Source of the DNA: Clostridium drakei
Lineage (GTDB): Bacteria; Bacillota; Clostridia; Clostridiales; Clostridiaceae
DNA: 64,000 bases
Direction of reading: 5' to 3'
Assembly: GCF_000633595.2 (NCBI RefSeq)
Contig: NZ_JIBU02000048.1
Coordinates: 62,001-126,000 of the forward strand
Part shown: one piece after another, positions 15,347 through 24,791 of the stretch
How the letters are laid out: each line of letters begins with the position of its first letter
Position numbering within the stretch: position 1 is the stretch's first letter
The notes under the pieces: generated by a model
Told to the model about the DNA's origin: nothing
Databases searched by the model: none
What the model saw: the letters and a program-made list of their open reading frames with translations, nothing else
Translations under genes and position numbers: made by a program

Positions 15347-15850
15347 ATGAGAAAAGCAGTTATTGAAGATACAAAAGAAATTATGCAAATTATAAAGGAA
15401 ACTATTGCAGAAATGCGAACCTACAATAATACGCAGTGGGATGAAAATTACCCTCAGGAAAAAGATTTTATGAAGGATATTCAAAAAGGAGACTTATATG
15501 TAGCAGAAAGAGAAGGAAAGTTGGTTGCTTTCGTATGCATTAATAAAGTAGAACCAGTTGAGTATAATGGGCTAAACTGGTCATTGAAAGAAGAATGTAT
15601 GGTTGTTCATAGAATGGCAGTTAATCCGAACTACAGAAGAAGTGGAATTGGTACTGAATTAATGAAATTTGTTGATGAATTAGCTTTAGCTAACAATATA
15701 AGATATTTAAAAACAGATACCTATTCAATAAATACTAAAATGAACGCATTATTTAAAAAATGTGGTTATGACTTAGTTGGAGAGATGAGTTTTTTAGGAA
15801 AGGAAGAACCATTCTATTGCTATGAAAAAATATTAAATAATGATAAATAA
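15347..15850 (+). CDS. GNAT-family N-acetyltransferase
   Basis: The 167-residue protein has the GNAT core: strand 4 with MVVHRMAVNPNYRRSGIGTE (acetyl-CoA pyrophosphate loop R-x-S-G-I-G), the N-terminal AVIEDTKEIMQIIKET, and the C-terminal FKKCGYDLVGEM. It follows the MarR gene by 12 bases with AGGAGG, so both are cotranscribed and controlled by the palindromic operators. The substrate is unknown. Confidence 0.9.
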   Translation: MRKAVIEDTKEIMQIIKETIAEMRTYNNTQWDENYPQEKDFMKDIQKGDLYVAEREGKLVAFVCINKVEPVEYNGLNWSLKEECMVVHRMAVNPNYRRSGIGTELMKFVDELALANNIRYLKTDTYSINTKMNALFKKCGYDLVGEMSFLGKEEPFYCYEKILNNDK

Positions 15851-15925
15851 TTCAATTAAGAATGGTGTGTAGTTATAAATCCACATCATTCAGTTTTATT
15901 TTATAATTTGAAAGGTGCTAATAAA

Positions 15926-16846
15926 TTGAATAATTATATTAATATTGTAAATCAAGTTGCAATTTTAGCTTTGATAATGGGCGTTGGTTGTTTTTCAGGA
16001 AAGAAGAATTTAATTAATGATGAACTAAGTAGAGGGTTATCTAACATATTAACGAATATTGCATTACCTGCATTAGTAGTAAGTTCTTTTATAATAAGTT
16101 ATTCTAAAGAATTATTGGGTAGCATGCTGGAGATTTTTATTATATCAGTTATATTTCATGTTGCTATCATACTACTTAGTAAGTTTGTTTTAGGTAAATA
16201 TAACATTGATAAACAGCAAATAATTAAATTTATGTTTATATTTCCTAACGGTGGGGCAATGGGAGTGCCTTTAATATATGGACTTTATGGTCAAATTGGA
16301 GTTCTCTACTTATCAATTTTTTTAATCCCCTATCAGATACTATTTTGGACATATGGGGAAGGGCTTTTTTCTCATGAATCAAGTGGCATTGCTCTAAAGA
16401 AGTATTTAAATAATCCTAATATAATTGCTGTAGTAGTGGGGTTATTCATATTTATGTTATCTATAAAAGTACCTTTCATAATAAAACAAACACTTAGTGA
16501 TATAGGAGCTGTTACCATGCCTTTATCTATGATGATAATAGGTGAGAAGGTTGCTTCAATGAAATTTAAAGAAATTATATTTGATAAGGATGTATACTTT
16601 TGTTCATTTATGAGGCTTATAATTGCTCCTATCATAATGTTTGTTATGATAAGTTTCCTTAATTGGACACCTTTAATAAAAAACATCTGCATAGCAGCAG
16701 AGGTGATTCCAACAGCTACTATTACAGTGCTGTTCTGTGAAAAGTATAATTATAATGCGATTTTAGCCTCAAAGTGTGTTTTAGCTACACACATTCTATC
16801 TATAATCACCATACCTATTATGCTTTTGTTTTTAAGATTTAAATAA
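15926..16846 (+). CDS. AEC-family (auxin efflux carrier-type) transporter
   Basis: TTG at 15926 follows GAAAGGTG with good spacing; an upstream in-frame TTG at 15908 is less likely. The ~306-residue protein has about ten membrane helices with LSNILTNIALPALVVSSFI in the first repeat, FPNGGAMGVPL in the crossover region, and IPTATITVLF in the second repeat, all typical of AEC permeases. Members export malate or related acids. The neighbours give no substrate hint. Confidence 0.9.
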   Translation: MNNYINIVNQVAILALIMGVGCFSGKKNLINDELSRGLSNILTNIALPALVVSSFIISYSKELLGSMLEIFIISVIFHVAIILLSKFVLGKYNIDKQQIIKFMFIFPNGGAMGVPLIYGLYGQIGVLYLSIFLIPYQILFWTYGEGLFSHESSGIALKKYLNNPNIIAVVVGLFIFMLSIKVPFIIKQTLSDIGAVTMPLSMMIIGEKVASMKFKEIIFDKDVYFCSFMRLIIAPIIMFVMISFLNWTPLIKNICIAAEVIPTATITVLFCEKYNYNAILASKCVLATHILSIITIPIMLLFLRFK

Positions 16847-16891
16847 TCTATTTGTTTTATATAATTTAAGTACTGTAAGGAGATGTTATTC

Positions 16892-16978
16892 ATGAAAAAA
16901 AAGGTTATTTTAACTGAAAAAGCTGCAAATCCTATAGGACCATATTCAAATTTTTATTTTTTAATCTGTCTACCTTAA
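16892..16978 (+). pseudogene. RidA-family protein, N-terminal stub
   Basis: ATG at 16892 follows AAGGAGATG and encodes MKKKVILTEKAANPIGPYSN, the start of RidA/YjgF enamine deaminases. After that the frame runs six or so unrelated residues to a stop; the ~100 residues with the active-site arginine are missing. The deletion point is close to the 62-bp dispersed repeat at 16995. Confidence 0.8.
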
Positions 16979-16994
16979 GGGGAGCATATCAAAC

Positions 16995-17056
16995 TGAATT
17001 TTACGGTGTTTTTATGTCGTACTTCAAAAATATGCTTTATCTATTGTAAATTTATG
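16995..17056. repeat. Dispersed 62-bp repeat, copy 2
   Basis: Counterpart of 7751-7812, sharing GGTGTTTTTA and TTTATCTATTGTAAAT in the same order. It follows the RidA stub directly. From 17093 to 17153 a diverged copy of the inverted-repeat element core follows (GGTTGTGAAGCCTTGGCTGA). Confidence 0.65.
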
Positions 17057-17170
17057 ATAGATAGAATTTTTTCCTTTGCATTAGCAAAAGAAATTGTAAC
17101 AATTTGTTAACTTCCATGGGTGTGGTTGTGAAGCCTTGGCTGAACTTGCTAATAATTTTGGCCATTACTA

Positions 17171-17199
17171 TTGACAATAAATGAATGATCGTTTATTAT
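17171..17199 (+). promoter_or_regulatory. TetR promoter with operator in the spacer
   Basis: TTGACA (17171-17176) and TATTAT (17194-17199) are 17 bases apart. The spacer carries an operator with outer arms AATAAA and TTTATT and the inner motif TGAATGATCG. The same motif, in the reverse orientation, precedes lon. Autorepression by the TetR protein is inferred. Confidence 0.78.
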
Positions 17200-17223
17200 A
17201 CAAATATAGATAGAGGTGGTCAT

Positions 17224-17787
17224 ATGAGAAAAAAAGATGATGAAAAAGAAAAAAGTATAAAAGAAGCAGTAATAAAGTTAATACTTGAACAAGGGTTTCA
17301 TGGTACTTCTATTTCAAAAATTGCTAAAACGGCGGGGGTTTCTCCAGCAACGGTATATATATATTATGAAAACAAAGAAACCATGCTGCAGCATATTTAT
17401 CGCGAGTACTCAGAAGAAATTTTCAATTATATTTTAAATAGAGTACATCAAGGAATGAAAGGACAACAACTTATAGAAACACTTGTGAGAAGTTATTACA
17501 CTTATATTCAAGAACATGAAGAAATTTTTCACTTCGTAGATCAGTTTTCAAATTGTCCATCATTAGCTTGTGGTTGTTCAGAAAAAAAAGGCATTTGCAA
17601 TATTAATAATTTGATAGCAGAGATGAAAAAGAACCATATTATCAAGGATTATAATAATGATAATTTACTAGCAATTATATTTTATCCAGTAAAAGCAATT
17701 GCAATTAATAACAACAAAAGTGAAGCGGAAAAAGCAGAATTGCTCCAAGAGATGATTGAGATTATACAGGATGCTTTGCTAACATAA
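17224..17787 (+). CDS. TetR-family transcriptional regulator
   Basis: ATG at 17224 follows AGAGGTGGT. The 187-residue protein has a classic TetR N-terminus: IKEAVIKLILEQGFHGTSIS, then KIAKTAGVSPATVYIYYENK with the recognition helix and Y-x-Y-F-like signature. The C-terminal ligand domain has an unusual C-G-C-S-E-K-K-G-I-C run (three cysteines), which could serve metal or redox sensing, though this is only a suggestion. It sits just upstream of lon and shares an operator motif with it. Confidence 0.92.
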   Translation: MRKKDDEKEKSIKEAVIKLILEQGFHGTSISKIAKTAGVSPATVYIYYENKETMLQHIYREYSEEIFNYILNRVHQGMKGQQLIETLVRSYYTYIQEHEEIFHFVDQFSNCPSLACGCSEKKGICNINNLIAEMKKNHIIKDYNNDNLLAIIFYPVKAIAINNNKSEAEKAELLQEMIEIIQDALLT

Positions 17788-17798
17788 AAAAATTTAAA

Positions 17799-17841
17799 GC
17801 GAGATAATTTTATTAAATCTATTAGCACAAAATTATCTCGC
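17799..17841. terminator. Long perfect hairpin between TetR and lon
   Basis: GCGAGATAATTTT and AAAATTATCTCGC form a perfect 13-bp stem with a 17-base loop. No long T-run follows on the plus strand. It probably ends the TetR transcript, so that lon is driven from its own operator-controlled promoter. Confidence 0.65.
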
Positions 17842-17860
17842 TATAACTTAATAAATAATT

Positions 17861-17876
17861 AAACGAACGTTCATTT
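17861..17876 (+). promoter_or_regulatory. Operator upstream of lon matching the TetR autoregulatory site
   Basis: AAACGAACGTTCATTT is nearly a perfect palindrome, 31 bases before the lon start. In reverse complement with flanks it reads ATAAATGAACGTTCGTTT, matching ATAAATGAATGATCGTTT in the TetR promoter at 16 of 18 positions. A shared site implies that the TetR protein controls lon. Confidence 0.75.
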
Positions 17877-17906
17877 ATAAAGACTCGTGAAGGAAGGAAA
17901 AATATT

Positions 17907-20285
17907 ATGATAAATTTAGAAAAAAACAATAAAGAAGGAATAGTTATTCCTATATCTGATACAGTTTTATTGCCAGGCGTAATTTTTATACTTAGAATAA
18001 GTAAGCTTAGTGAAGAGGAACTAAGAAATTTAGCAAGGGAAGATATTGCAAATATTGCATTACCCCTAAAGCAAAACTTTAATAAAAAAGAACTAAAAGA
18101 AGAGGATTTTTACAAGGTAGGTGTTTCCTTTAAAGTTGATGGAGTGGAGAAAATAGAAAAGGGATACCAGCTTAAGATTAAAGTTTTAGATAGAGTTGAA
18201 GTAAGAACTCTCAGTATTGAAAATGATTTTATACATGCTGAATATGATGTTTCACCTGATAATATTGATCTCAATGAAAAAAGCCAGGAAGAAATGCTAG
18301 GATATATGAAAAAAGTTACCCATGAAATAAGTAAGAAATTCCAAGGGTCAGAGCAATACATGAAGGTAATTGAAGAGATAAAGGACTTAAATTCATTCAT
18401 TGTCCATTTATCTCAATTCATGCCAATATCAAAGGTTGAAAAGTATGATTTGATTGAAACACAATCCTTGAAGGAGAGAAGCTTAAAGTTTATGGACTAC
18501 CTTCTAAAACAAAAAGAAACCCTTGAATTACAGCTTAAGCTGGCAGAGAAAGTTTCTGAAAAAGCAAATAAACATTATAGAGAATCAATGCTTAGGGAAC
18601 AATTAAAAGTTATTCAAGAGGAACTAAATGAAGGGAAGGGAGAAAGTGTTAAAAAGAATAAAGATTATTTAAGTAAAATTGAAGAAGCGCAGATGCCACC
18701 TGATATAAAGAATACTGCTCTTGATGAATTAGATAAATTGCAATCTCAAAGTGCTAATAGTTCAGATTATAATATTATACGTAATTACTTAGACCTATTA
18801 GTACAACTGCCTTGGAAAAAGAGTGAAGCAAAACCTATTAATTTAGGGGAAGCAAGACGAATTTTAGATGATGAGCACTATGGACTATCCAAGGTTAAGG
18901 ACAGAATAATACAGCATTTAGCTGTAATGCAGCTAAAGAAAGACAAGAAAGGTTCAATCCTATTACTTGTAGGACCTCCTGGAACAGGAAAGACAAGTCT
19001 AGGTAAAAGTATTGCAGAAGCTCTTGACAGAAAGTATATTCGTTTGAGTTTAGGTGGAATTAGAGATGAAGCAGAAATTAGAGGACATAGAAGAACTTAC
19101 GTTGGAGCTATGCCAGGAAGAATTATTCAAAGCATAAAAAAGGCAGGAGAAAGTAATCCTGTTATGGTTTTAGATGAAGTCGATAAGCTAATGACTGGTT
19201 ATAATGGAGATCCTGCTAGTGCATTACTTGAGGTGCTTGATCCAGAACAGAACAACAGCTTTACAGATCATTATTTAGATCTACCTTATGATTTGTCAGA
19301 GGTTTTCTTTATTGCTACAGCTAATTCTCTTGAAAGTATTCCAGGCCCATTATTGGATAGAATGGAAGTCATTCAAATCTCCAGCTATACAATAAATGAA
19401 AAGTTCCATATTGGAAAAAATCATTTAGTTCCAGAAGTTTTTGAAGAGCATGGATTATCAGAGGAACAATTAGTTGTTGAGGATGATGTGTTACAAAAAA
19501 TAATTAGTGATTACACTTTAGAAGCTGGAGTTAGGGGACTAAAAAAGCAATTGGCTGCCATAGCAAGAGTAACCTCCGAGAAAATAGTATCTAATAAAGT
19601 AGAATTACCTTATAAAGTTAAAATAGAGGAATTAGAGGACTTATTAGGAAGACAAGTTTCAAGGCATGATAAGGCTGAGCTAGATAATCCACCAGGAGTT
19701 GTCACTGGGCTTGCATGGACTCCTGTTGGAGGAGAAATACTTTTTATTGAAGCAACTGATATGTTAGGAAATGGACAAGTTACATTAACTGGTAAATTAG
19801 GCGATGTGATGAAAGAATCAGCTAGAATCTCTTTAAGCTTATTAAAGTCAAGATTACCAATGAATTCAATTAATTTTAAGGAAAGAGATTTACACATTCA
19901 TGTTCCATCAGGGTCGGTTCCTAAGGATGGTCCATCTGCGGGTATTACATTATTTACTGCCCTTGCTTCCTTAGTCACAGGCATTAAGGTGGATTCCAAA
20001 ATTGCAATGACAGGAGAAATAACTTTAAGAGGTGCAGTACTACCAATAGGTGGTTTAAAGGAAAAATTATTAGGAGCCCAAAGAGCTGGTATAACAAAAG
20101 TATTAATTCCAAAGGACAATGTAATTGACCTTAAAGACGTGCCGGAAGAAGTGAAGACGCAACTTACAATTATACCTGTAGATACTATAGAAGATGTGCT
20201 TAAAGAAACTTTAGGAATTTCCTTACCTAGAATAGATCATATGTTCAATCAAAAGGTATCTGATGAGGTATCTTTCCAAGTATAG
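17907..20285 (+). CDS. lon: ATP-dependent protease La (Lon)
   Basis: The 792-residue protein has a LAN (substrate-binding) N-domain, a coiled helical region, the AAA+ module with Walker A GPPGTGKTS and Walker B VMVLDEVDKL, and the C-terminal peptidase domain with the catalytic serine in PKDGPSAGIT and lysine in GGLKEKLLGA. Length and motif order match bacterial LonA. It degrades misfolded and regulatory proteins in the cytoplasm. Control by a dedicated TetR regulator is unusual for lon and suggests induction by a small molecule or stress signal. Confidence 0.97.
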   Translation: MINLEKNNKEGIVIPISDTVLLPGVIFILRISKLSEEELRNLAREDIANIALPLKQNFNKKELKEEDFYKVGVSFKVDGVEKIEKGYQLKIKVLDRVEVRTLSIENDFIHAEYDVSPDNIDLNEKSQEEMLGYMKKVTHEISKKFQGSEQYMKVIEEIKDLNSFIVHLSQFMPISKVEKYDLIETQSLKERSLKFMDYLLKQKETLELQLKLAEKVSEKANKHYRESMLREQLKVIQEELNEGKGESVKKNKDYLSKIEEAQMPPDIKNTALDELDKLQSQSANSSDYNIIRNYLDLLVQLPWKKSEAKPINLGEARRILDDEHYGLSKVKDRIIQHLAVMQLKKDKKGSILLLVGPPGTGKTSLGKSIAEALDRKYIRLSLGGIRDEAEIRGHRRTYVGAMPGRIIQSIKKAGESNPVMVLDEVDKLMTGYNGDPASALLEVLDPEQNNSFTDHYLDLPYDLSEVFFIATANSLESIPGPLLDRMEVIQISSYTINEKFHIGKNHLVPEVFEEHGLSEEQLVVEDDVLQKIISDYTLEAGVRGLKKQLAAIARVTSEKIVSNKVELPYKVKIEELEDLLGRQVSRHDKAELDNPPGVVTGLAWTPVGGEILFIEATDMLGNGQVTLTGKLGDVMKESARISLSLLKSRLPMNSINFKERDLHIHVPSGSVPKDGPSAGITLFTALASLVTGIKVDSKIAMTGEITLRGAVLPIGGLKEKLLGAQRAGITKVLIPKDNVIDLKDVPEEVKTQLTIIPVDTIEDVLKETLGISLPRIDHMFNQKVSDEVSFQV

Positions 20286-20365
20286 ATAAATGTCGTAAAT
20301 AGACATAGCCATGACAATGGGGCTTAGTACCTTGTATACTATATATAGAAGGAGAAATTAAAAAT

Positions 20366-20587
20366 ATGAAAGAATTAGTAATGAAATCCTTAGATAGAAT
20401 TCGCCCAATACTTCAAAGAGATGGTGGGGATGTAGAACTTGTAGATGTTAATAAAGATGGAATTGTAAGAGTAAGAATGAAAGGTGCTTGTGGAAATTGC
20501 CCTTCAGCAATGATGACTATAAAAATGATTATAGAACAAACTCTAAAAAAGGAAGTTATAGGAGTTAAAGAAGTTATAGGTGTATAA
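20366..20587 (+). CDS. NifU C-terminal-domain iron-sulfur scaffold-like protein
   Basis: The 73-residue protein consists only of a NifU-like domain: LDRIRPILQRDGGDVELVDV, followed by GACGNCPSAMMT with the C-x-x-C pair that binds an Fe-S cluster. Such single-domain proteins act as Fe-S carriers. ATG follows AAGGAG. It is 80 bases after lon, possibly on the same transcript, followed by a strong hairpin. Confidence 0.92.
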   Translation: MKELVMKSLDRIRPILQRDGGDVELVDVNKDGIVRVRMKGACGNCPSAMMTIKMIIEQTLKKEVIGVKEVIGV

Positions 20588-20625
20588 TTAGAAAGTTTAC
20601 TAGCAAAAAATGGCTAATGATTAGT

Positions 20626-20673
20626 AGTCGGATAGTATCTTAGTATTGAGAGATAATAAGATACTGTCCGGCT
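20626..20673 (+). terminator. Terminator after the NifU-like gene
   Basis: AGTCGGATAGTATCTTA pairs with TAAGATACTGTCCGGCT, a 17-bp stem including G-T pairs, around 14 bases. It is followed by GCTTATTTATT, a weak T-rich tail. Confidence 0.75.
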
Positions 20674-20741
20674 GCTTATTTATTAAGATGTGTAAGGCAT
20701 CTTCAAAAAAATAAATATTAATATAGAAAGATGGTTGATTT

Positions 20742-21638
20742 ATGATATTTAAAAAATTATGTTTAGAAGACAAAGAGATTATAGACAAATATATTTATCC
20801 ATATAAATTTTTCAGTTGTGAATATTCCTTTACAAGTTTATATATTTGGAAAGATGCCTGTGATGTTCAGTACGCCATACATAAGCAGGCTCTTATACTA
20901 AAAAAGAAGGACTTTGATGGAAACTATCATTTCATGCAACCTTTAGGATACAAAAGAGAAGACCTAGGAGAGATTATAAAGGAATTAAAAGCATATAGAG
21001 AAGAAAATCATATGAAATATTTATTTAAAGATTTAGAGGAGAGCTTTATAGAAGAATTAAATGTTTTGCTTAGTGAAAAAAACGGGTTTTATATAAAAGA
21101 AGATAGAGATAACTTTGATTATTTATATGAAGCAAAAAAGCTTATGACTTTATCAGGTAAAAAGCTTCATTCCAAAAAGAATCACTACAACGCTTTTACC
21201 AAGAACTACAGCTATGAGGTAATTGAAATAAACGATGAAAAAGTAATTAAAGATGTTATCCTTGCAGCTGAAAAATGGTATGAGGAAACGGATGAACAAG
21301 ATAGTAAACTGTATTATGAACTCCTGGCAATAAAGAATATAGTTAATAATATGAGTTTATTAAACCTTAAGGGGGTAGCAGTATATGTTGATGGAAAAGT
21401 AGCGGCATTTAGTATTGGTGAAAGTTTAAATGAAAAACTTGCTGTGATTCATATTGAAAAAGGTGATAAAAATATAAATGGTATATATAGTTTTATCGCA
21501 AAAACATTGATAGATAAATGTTTTAATGATGCAGAAATAATAAATAGGGAACAAGACTTGGGCATTGATGGACTTAGAAAATCTAAAATGTCTTATTATC
21601 CTTTAAAATTAGAGAAGAAATTCATTCTTAGCTTCTAG
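20742..21638 (+). CDS. DUF2156-domain protein (MprF C-terminal-like acyl/aminoacyl transferase fold)
   Basis: The 298-residue soluble protein has two GNAT-like lobes: FSCEYSFTSLYIWKDACDVQ at the start, SGKKLHSKKNHYNAFTKNYS in the middle, and NREQDLGIDGLRKSKMSYYP near the end. These match the DUF2156 family, related to the transferase domain of lysyl-phosphatidylglycerol synthase but without its membrane part. The biochemical role is not established. It stands alone between terminators. Confidence 0.88.
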   Translation: MIFKKLCLEDKEIIDKYIYPYKFFSCEYSFTSLYIWKDACDVQYAIHKQALILKKKDFDGNYHFMQPLGYKREDLGEIIKELKAYREENHMKYLFKDLEESFIEELNVLLSEKNGFYIKEDRDNFDYLYEAKKLMTLSGKKLHSKKNHYNAFTKNYSYEVIEINDEKVIKDVILAAEKWYEETDEQDSKLYYELLAIKNIVNNMSLLNLKGVAVYVDGKVAAFSIGESLNEKLAVIHIEKGDKNINGIYSFIAKTLIDKCFNDAEIINREQDLGIDGLRKSKMSYYPLKLEKKFILSF

Positions 21639-21797
21639 GAAGATCTAAAAAACTAGCATAGGATGGAATTTTAGGTCACGTTCCCAATTGGAATCTAAAT
21701 GAAGTTTCCTGTTGGTTAACTTTTTCTACTAATGTCAACTACAAATCCATTTACGAGAGATAATCTATTGCATAAAATATTATTAGAGGTGATAGAT

Positions 21798-22943
21798 ATG
21801 AAGGAGTTAAACATAGGTAGATGCATTGTTCAAAAGAGAAAAGAGAAGGGGATAACACAGGAACAGCTAGCAGATTATATTGGGGTTTCTAAAGCTTCTG
21901 TGTCTAAATGGGAATCTGGATTAAGTTATCCGGATATTTTACTTCTTCCTGAGCTTGCAACTTATTTTAATATTTCAGTGGATGAATTATTGGGATATTC
22001 TCCTCAACTTACAAAGGAAGAGATTAAAAAAATCTATAATAAGCTTTTACATGAATTTGCAGTAAAGTCATTTGAGGAAGTAATAGAAGAGTGTAATAAA
22101 TTAATAAAAAAATATAATTCTTGTTTTCCCTTTTTGATTTCTATGATTCAGTTATTATTAAACTATTCAACTTTATCAAAAACTGATGAAAGTAAGGAAG
22201 AAATTTTTCAGAAATGCATATTGCTAAGTAAGAGAGTAAAAGATGAATCAGAGAATATTTCTTTAATAAAAAAAGCAAATACTATGGAAGCATTGGCAGA
22301 GATGGCATTAGGGAATAGCGAAGAAGTTATTTGCTTGATGGATAATAAATTAGATCCATACACCGGAGATGACGTTATATTGATTAATGCATATAGGATG
22401 CAAGGGAAAGTTGATAAGGCAAAGGAAGTGAACCAAATACTAATTTATAATAATATAATAAACACGTTAACGCTTTTAAACAATTATCTTTCCCTAAACA
22501 TGATGGAACCAGCTTTGTTTGAAAAAATTTATTCGCAGGGTATTCAGATTATTGATTGCTTTAATTTAAAAGAGATCTTGACAAATGATGTTTTTGGAAT
22601 TCATATAGTTGCAGCGCAAGGGTATTTGATTCAAGAAAAGAAAGAAAAGGCGATAGATGCATTAGAGCAATATGTGAATACTGTTTGTAGTATCCGATTT
22701 CCATTGAGTTTTAAAGAAAATGAATATTTTACTCATATAGATAAATGGTTTGAAGATAATAACTGTATTGGAACAAACACACCGATAGATGACATAACAA
22801 TCAAGAAAAATCTTGTCGATATAGTTGCTGAAAATCCTGCATTTACACCGCTTGGAGAAGATGAACGGTATAGTTTGCTTGTTAAAAAGCTAAAAGAAAA
22901 ATTAGGTGAAAAAAATGAATGCAATAAATATAGAAAATCTTAA
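21798..22943 (+). CDS. XRE-family regulator with TPR-like C-terminal domain
   Basis: ATG at 21798 follows AGAGGTGATAG; an in-frame ATG at 21732 gives an unlikely extra 22 residues. Residues 1-70 are an XRE helix-turn-helix (EKGITQEQLADYIGVSKASV, SKWESGLSYPDILLLPELAT), followed by YFNISVDELLGY. The rest (~300 residues) is helical and TPR-like. The gene overlaps the ATPase gene by 29 bases, so it probably regulates this ABC transporter operon. Confidence 0.9.
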   Translation: MKELNIGRCIVQKRKEKGITQEQLADYIGVSKASVSKWESGLSYPDILLLPELATYFNISVDELLGYSPQLTKEEIKKIYNKLLHEFAVKSFEEVIEECNKLIKKYNSCFPFLISMIQLLLNYSTLSKTDESKEEIFQKCILLSKRVKDESENISLIKKANTMEALAEMALGNSEEVICLMDNKLDPYTGDDVILINAYRMQGKVDKAKEVNQILIYNNIINTLTLLNNYLSLNMMEPALFEKIYSQGIQIIDCFNLKEILTNDVFGIHIVAAQGYLIQEKKEKAIDALEQYVNTVCSIRFPLSFKENEYFTHIDKWFEDNNCIGTNTPIDDITIKKNLVDIVAENPAFTPLGEDERYSLLVKKLKEKLGEKNECNKYRKS

Positions 22944-23823
22944 AAAGTCTTATGATGGTCAGACTAATGCTTTGAATAACATAAGTTTAAGTATATCAAA
23001 AGGAGAGATATTTGGATTTCTTGGCCCTAATGGTTCAGGGAAAACCACTACAGTTAGGATTCTCAATGGAATTCTTTCGAAAACATCAGGATATGCTGAA
23101 ATTTTAGGGATACCTGTAGGAGAAAATAATCTTGAGATTCATAGATTATGTGGAGTTATGACGGAAAGTTCATCATGCTATGAGAACCTTACTGCTGAGC
23201 AAAATCTAATATTCTTTGGAAAAATGCATGGAATGGATGAAAAATCCATTAATAAACGGACTGATTTTATATTGAAAAGGCTGGAGTTACTGGAGGTAAA
23301 GAATAAAAAGGTAAAGTCTTTTAGTACAGGAATGAGAAAGAGAGTGTCCTTAGCTGTAGCACTGATTCACAATCCTCAGATTTTATTCCTTGATGAACCT
23401 ACTTCTGGTTTAGATCCAGAAAATGCGCTGAATGTTACAAGGCTTATAAAAGAACTTGCAGAGGAAAACGAGGTTACAATCTTTCTCTGTACCCATCAAT
23501 TAAAATATGCTGAAGATATTTGCACACTATATGGTTTTATTAACAATGGGGATATCCTTGGGTTAGGTACCTTTGATGAGCTTGCTTCAAAGAAAAATGC
23601 GGCTCTTCAATTGAAAATTAGAGGAAGAAATGTTTCTAAAGAATTTGGATTTACCCATGAAGGTAATGATATATATAGCAAAGCTATTTCAGGTGACAAA
23701 GAGGTAAATAGTCTGATACAAGGCATACTGACAGGTGGAGGAGAAATTTATGAGGCCATGCAGCAGAAATGGTCACTAGAACAATTGTACTTTAAATATA
23801 TAAAAGGAAATACTAAGAGATAA
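22915..23823 (+). CDS. ABC transporter ATP-binding protein
   Basis: ATG at 22915 is preferred to GTG at 22906, because AGGTG at 22904-22908 serves as its ribosome-binding site. The 302-residue protein has Walker A GPNGSGKTT, signature FSTGMRKRVSLAVAL, Walker B ILFLDEPTSGLDP and H-loop CTHQL. It lies between the regulator (overlap) and the permease (26 bases), typical of NatA-like exporters. Confidence 0.94.
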   Translation: MNAINIENLKKSYDGQTNALNNISLSISKGEIFGFLGPNGSGKTTTVRILNGILSKTSGYAEILGIPVGENNLEIHRLCGVMTESSSCYENLTAEQNLIFFGKMHGMDEKSINKRTDFILKRLELLEVKNKKVKSFSTGMRKRVSLAVALIHNPQILFLDEPTSGLDPENALNVTRLIKELAEENEVTIFLCTHQLKYAEDICTLYGFINNGDILGLGTFDELASKKNAALQLKIRGRNVSKEFGFTHEGNDIYSKAISGDKEVNSLIQGILTGGGEIYEAMQQKWSLEQLYFKYIKGNTKR

Positions 23824-23849
23824 CCTTAGAGTTAAGGAGTGGCTAGAAT

Positions 23850-24644
23850 ATGAGTGGAAATGAAAAAGCGTTGATATATAAAGATATAAATGAAATAACA
23901 AGTTCAAGAAGGGTTATTATGCCTATGACTATTGTACCTATTATTTTGGTTGTAGTTATACCAATAGCAATACTAATATGTGCTAAATATATTGGAAATG
24001 ATTCAGATATGTTCACAAAAATGGCTCCTCTTATAAAAAAACTGCCTTATGAATATACAACCTATACTCCAGCACAACTCTTAATAAAAATAGCTGTAAA
24101 CTTTATGTTCCCATCCTACTTTCTTATAATTCCAATAATGTGTTCAGGAGTTATTGGAGCCAGCAGTTTTGTAGGGGAAAAGGAGCATAAAACTCTGGAA
24201 TCTCTGCTTTATACACCAATATCCATGGAACAATTGCTTAGAGCCAAGATTTTAGGGGTCTTTGTACCTTCTTACATCGTGACTTTAGTTTCCTTTATAG
24301 TCTTTGGAATCATATTTAATATAGGTGGCTTTGTCTATTTTGGAGGACTAATTTTTCCAGATATAAAATGGCTTATAACAATATTTTGGATTTGTCCAGC
24401 AATCAATTTATTATCGCTAGTATTTACTGTTATGGTATCCGCAAAGTCAGAAACCTTCCAGGAAGCACAGCAAGTAAGTGGTCTCCTTGTCATTCCAGTG
24501 ATCCTTATATTAGTAGCTCAAATGACAGGCTTACTTTTGATTAGTAAAGTTGTAATGCTTATAGGGGGATGTATACTTTTTATACTTGATTATGTTTTGA
24601 TAAAGAGGATTTCCTCTAAGTTTACTCCTGAGAAACTTATTTAA
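23850..24644 (+). CDS. ABC-2 type transporter permease
   Basis: The 264-residue protein has six membrane segments with FVGEKEHKTLESLLYTPISM after the second or third one, a typical ABC-2/NatB-like coupling region. It completes the XRE-ATPase-permease operon. Substrate unknown. Confidence 0.9.
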   Translation: MSGNEKALIYKDINEITSSRRVIMPMTIVPIILVVVIPIAILICAKYIGNDSDMFTKMAPLIKKLPYEYTTYTPAQLLIKIAVNFMFPSYFLIIPIMCSGVIGASSFVGEKEHKTLESLLYTPISMEQLLRAKILGVFVPSYIVTLVSFIVFGIIFNIGGFVYFGGLIFPDIKWLITIFWICPAINLLSLVFTVMVSAKSETFQEAQQVSGLLVIPVILILVAQMTGLLLISKVVMLIGGCILFILDYVLIKRISSKFTPEKLI

Positions 24645-24733
24645 ATCTATAGATAATTAATCAATCAATAATTAAGCTTATAAATAGTAAATAAGATTTG
24701 TTGCATTATTGAAATTTAACGAAAAATCAATAG

Positions 24734-24787
24734 AAACAAAAACTAGAAGTTTATGCTTGCTGTTAATTCCTTTGCTAATTATAAATA
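24734..24787. repeat. 54-bp repeat shared with the upstream region of the LXG toxin gene
   Basis: The segment with ACAAAAACTAGAAGTTTATG and CTTGCTGTTAATTCC is almost identical to 41985-42038, the region upstream of the intact toxin gene at 42189. Its first half belongs to the dispersed inverted-repeat family. Its presence here, followed directly by the middle of the toxin gene, shows that the whole locus was copied before an internal deletion. Confidence 0.75.
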
Positions 24788-24791
24788 TATG

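Noticed and set aside
20286-20365. Possible riboswitch before the NifU-like gene
   Set aside because: The 80 bases are too short and show no known aptamer core.
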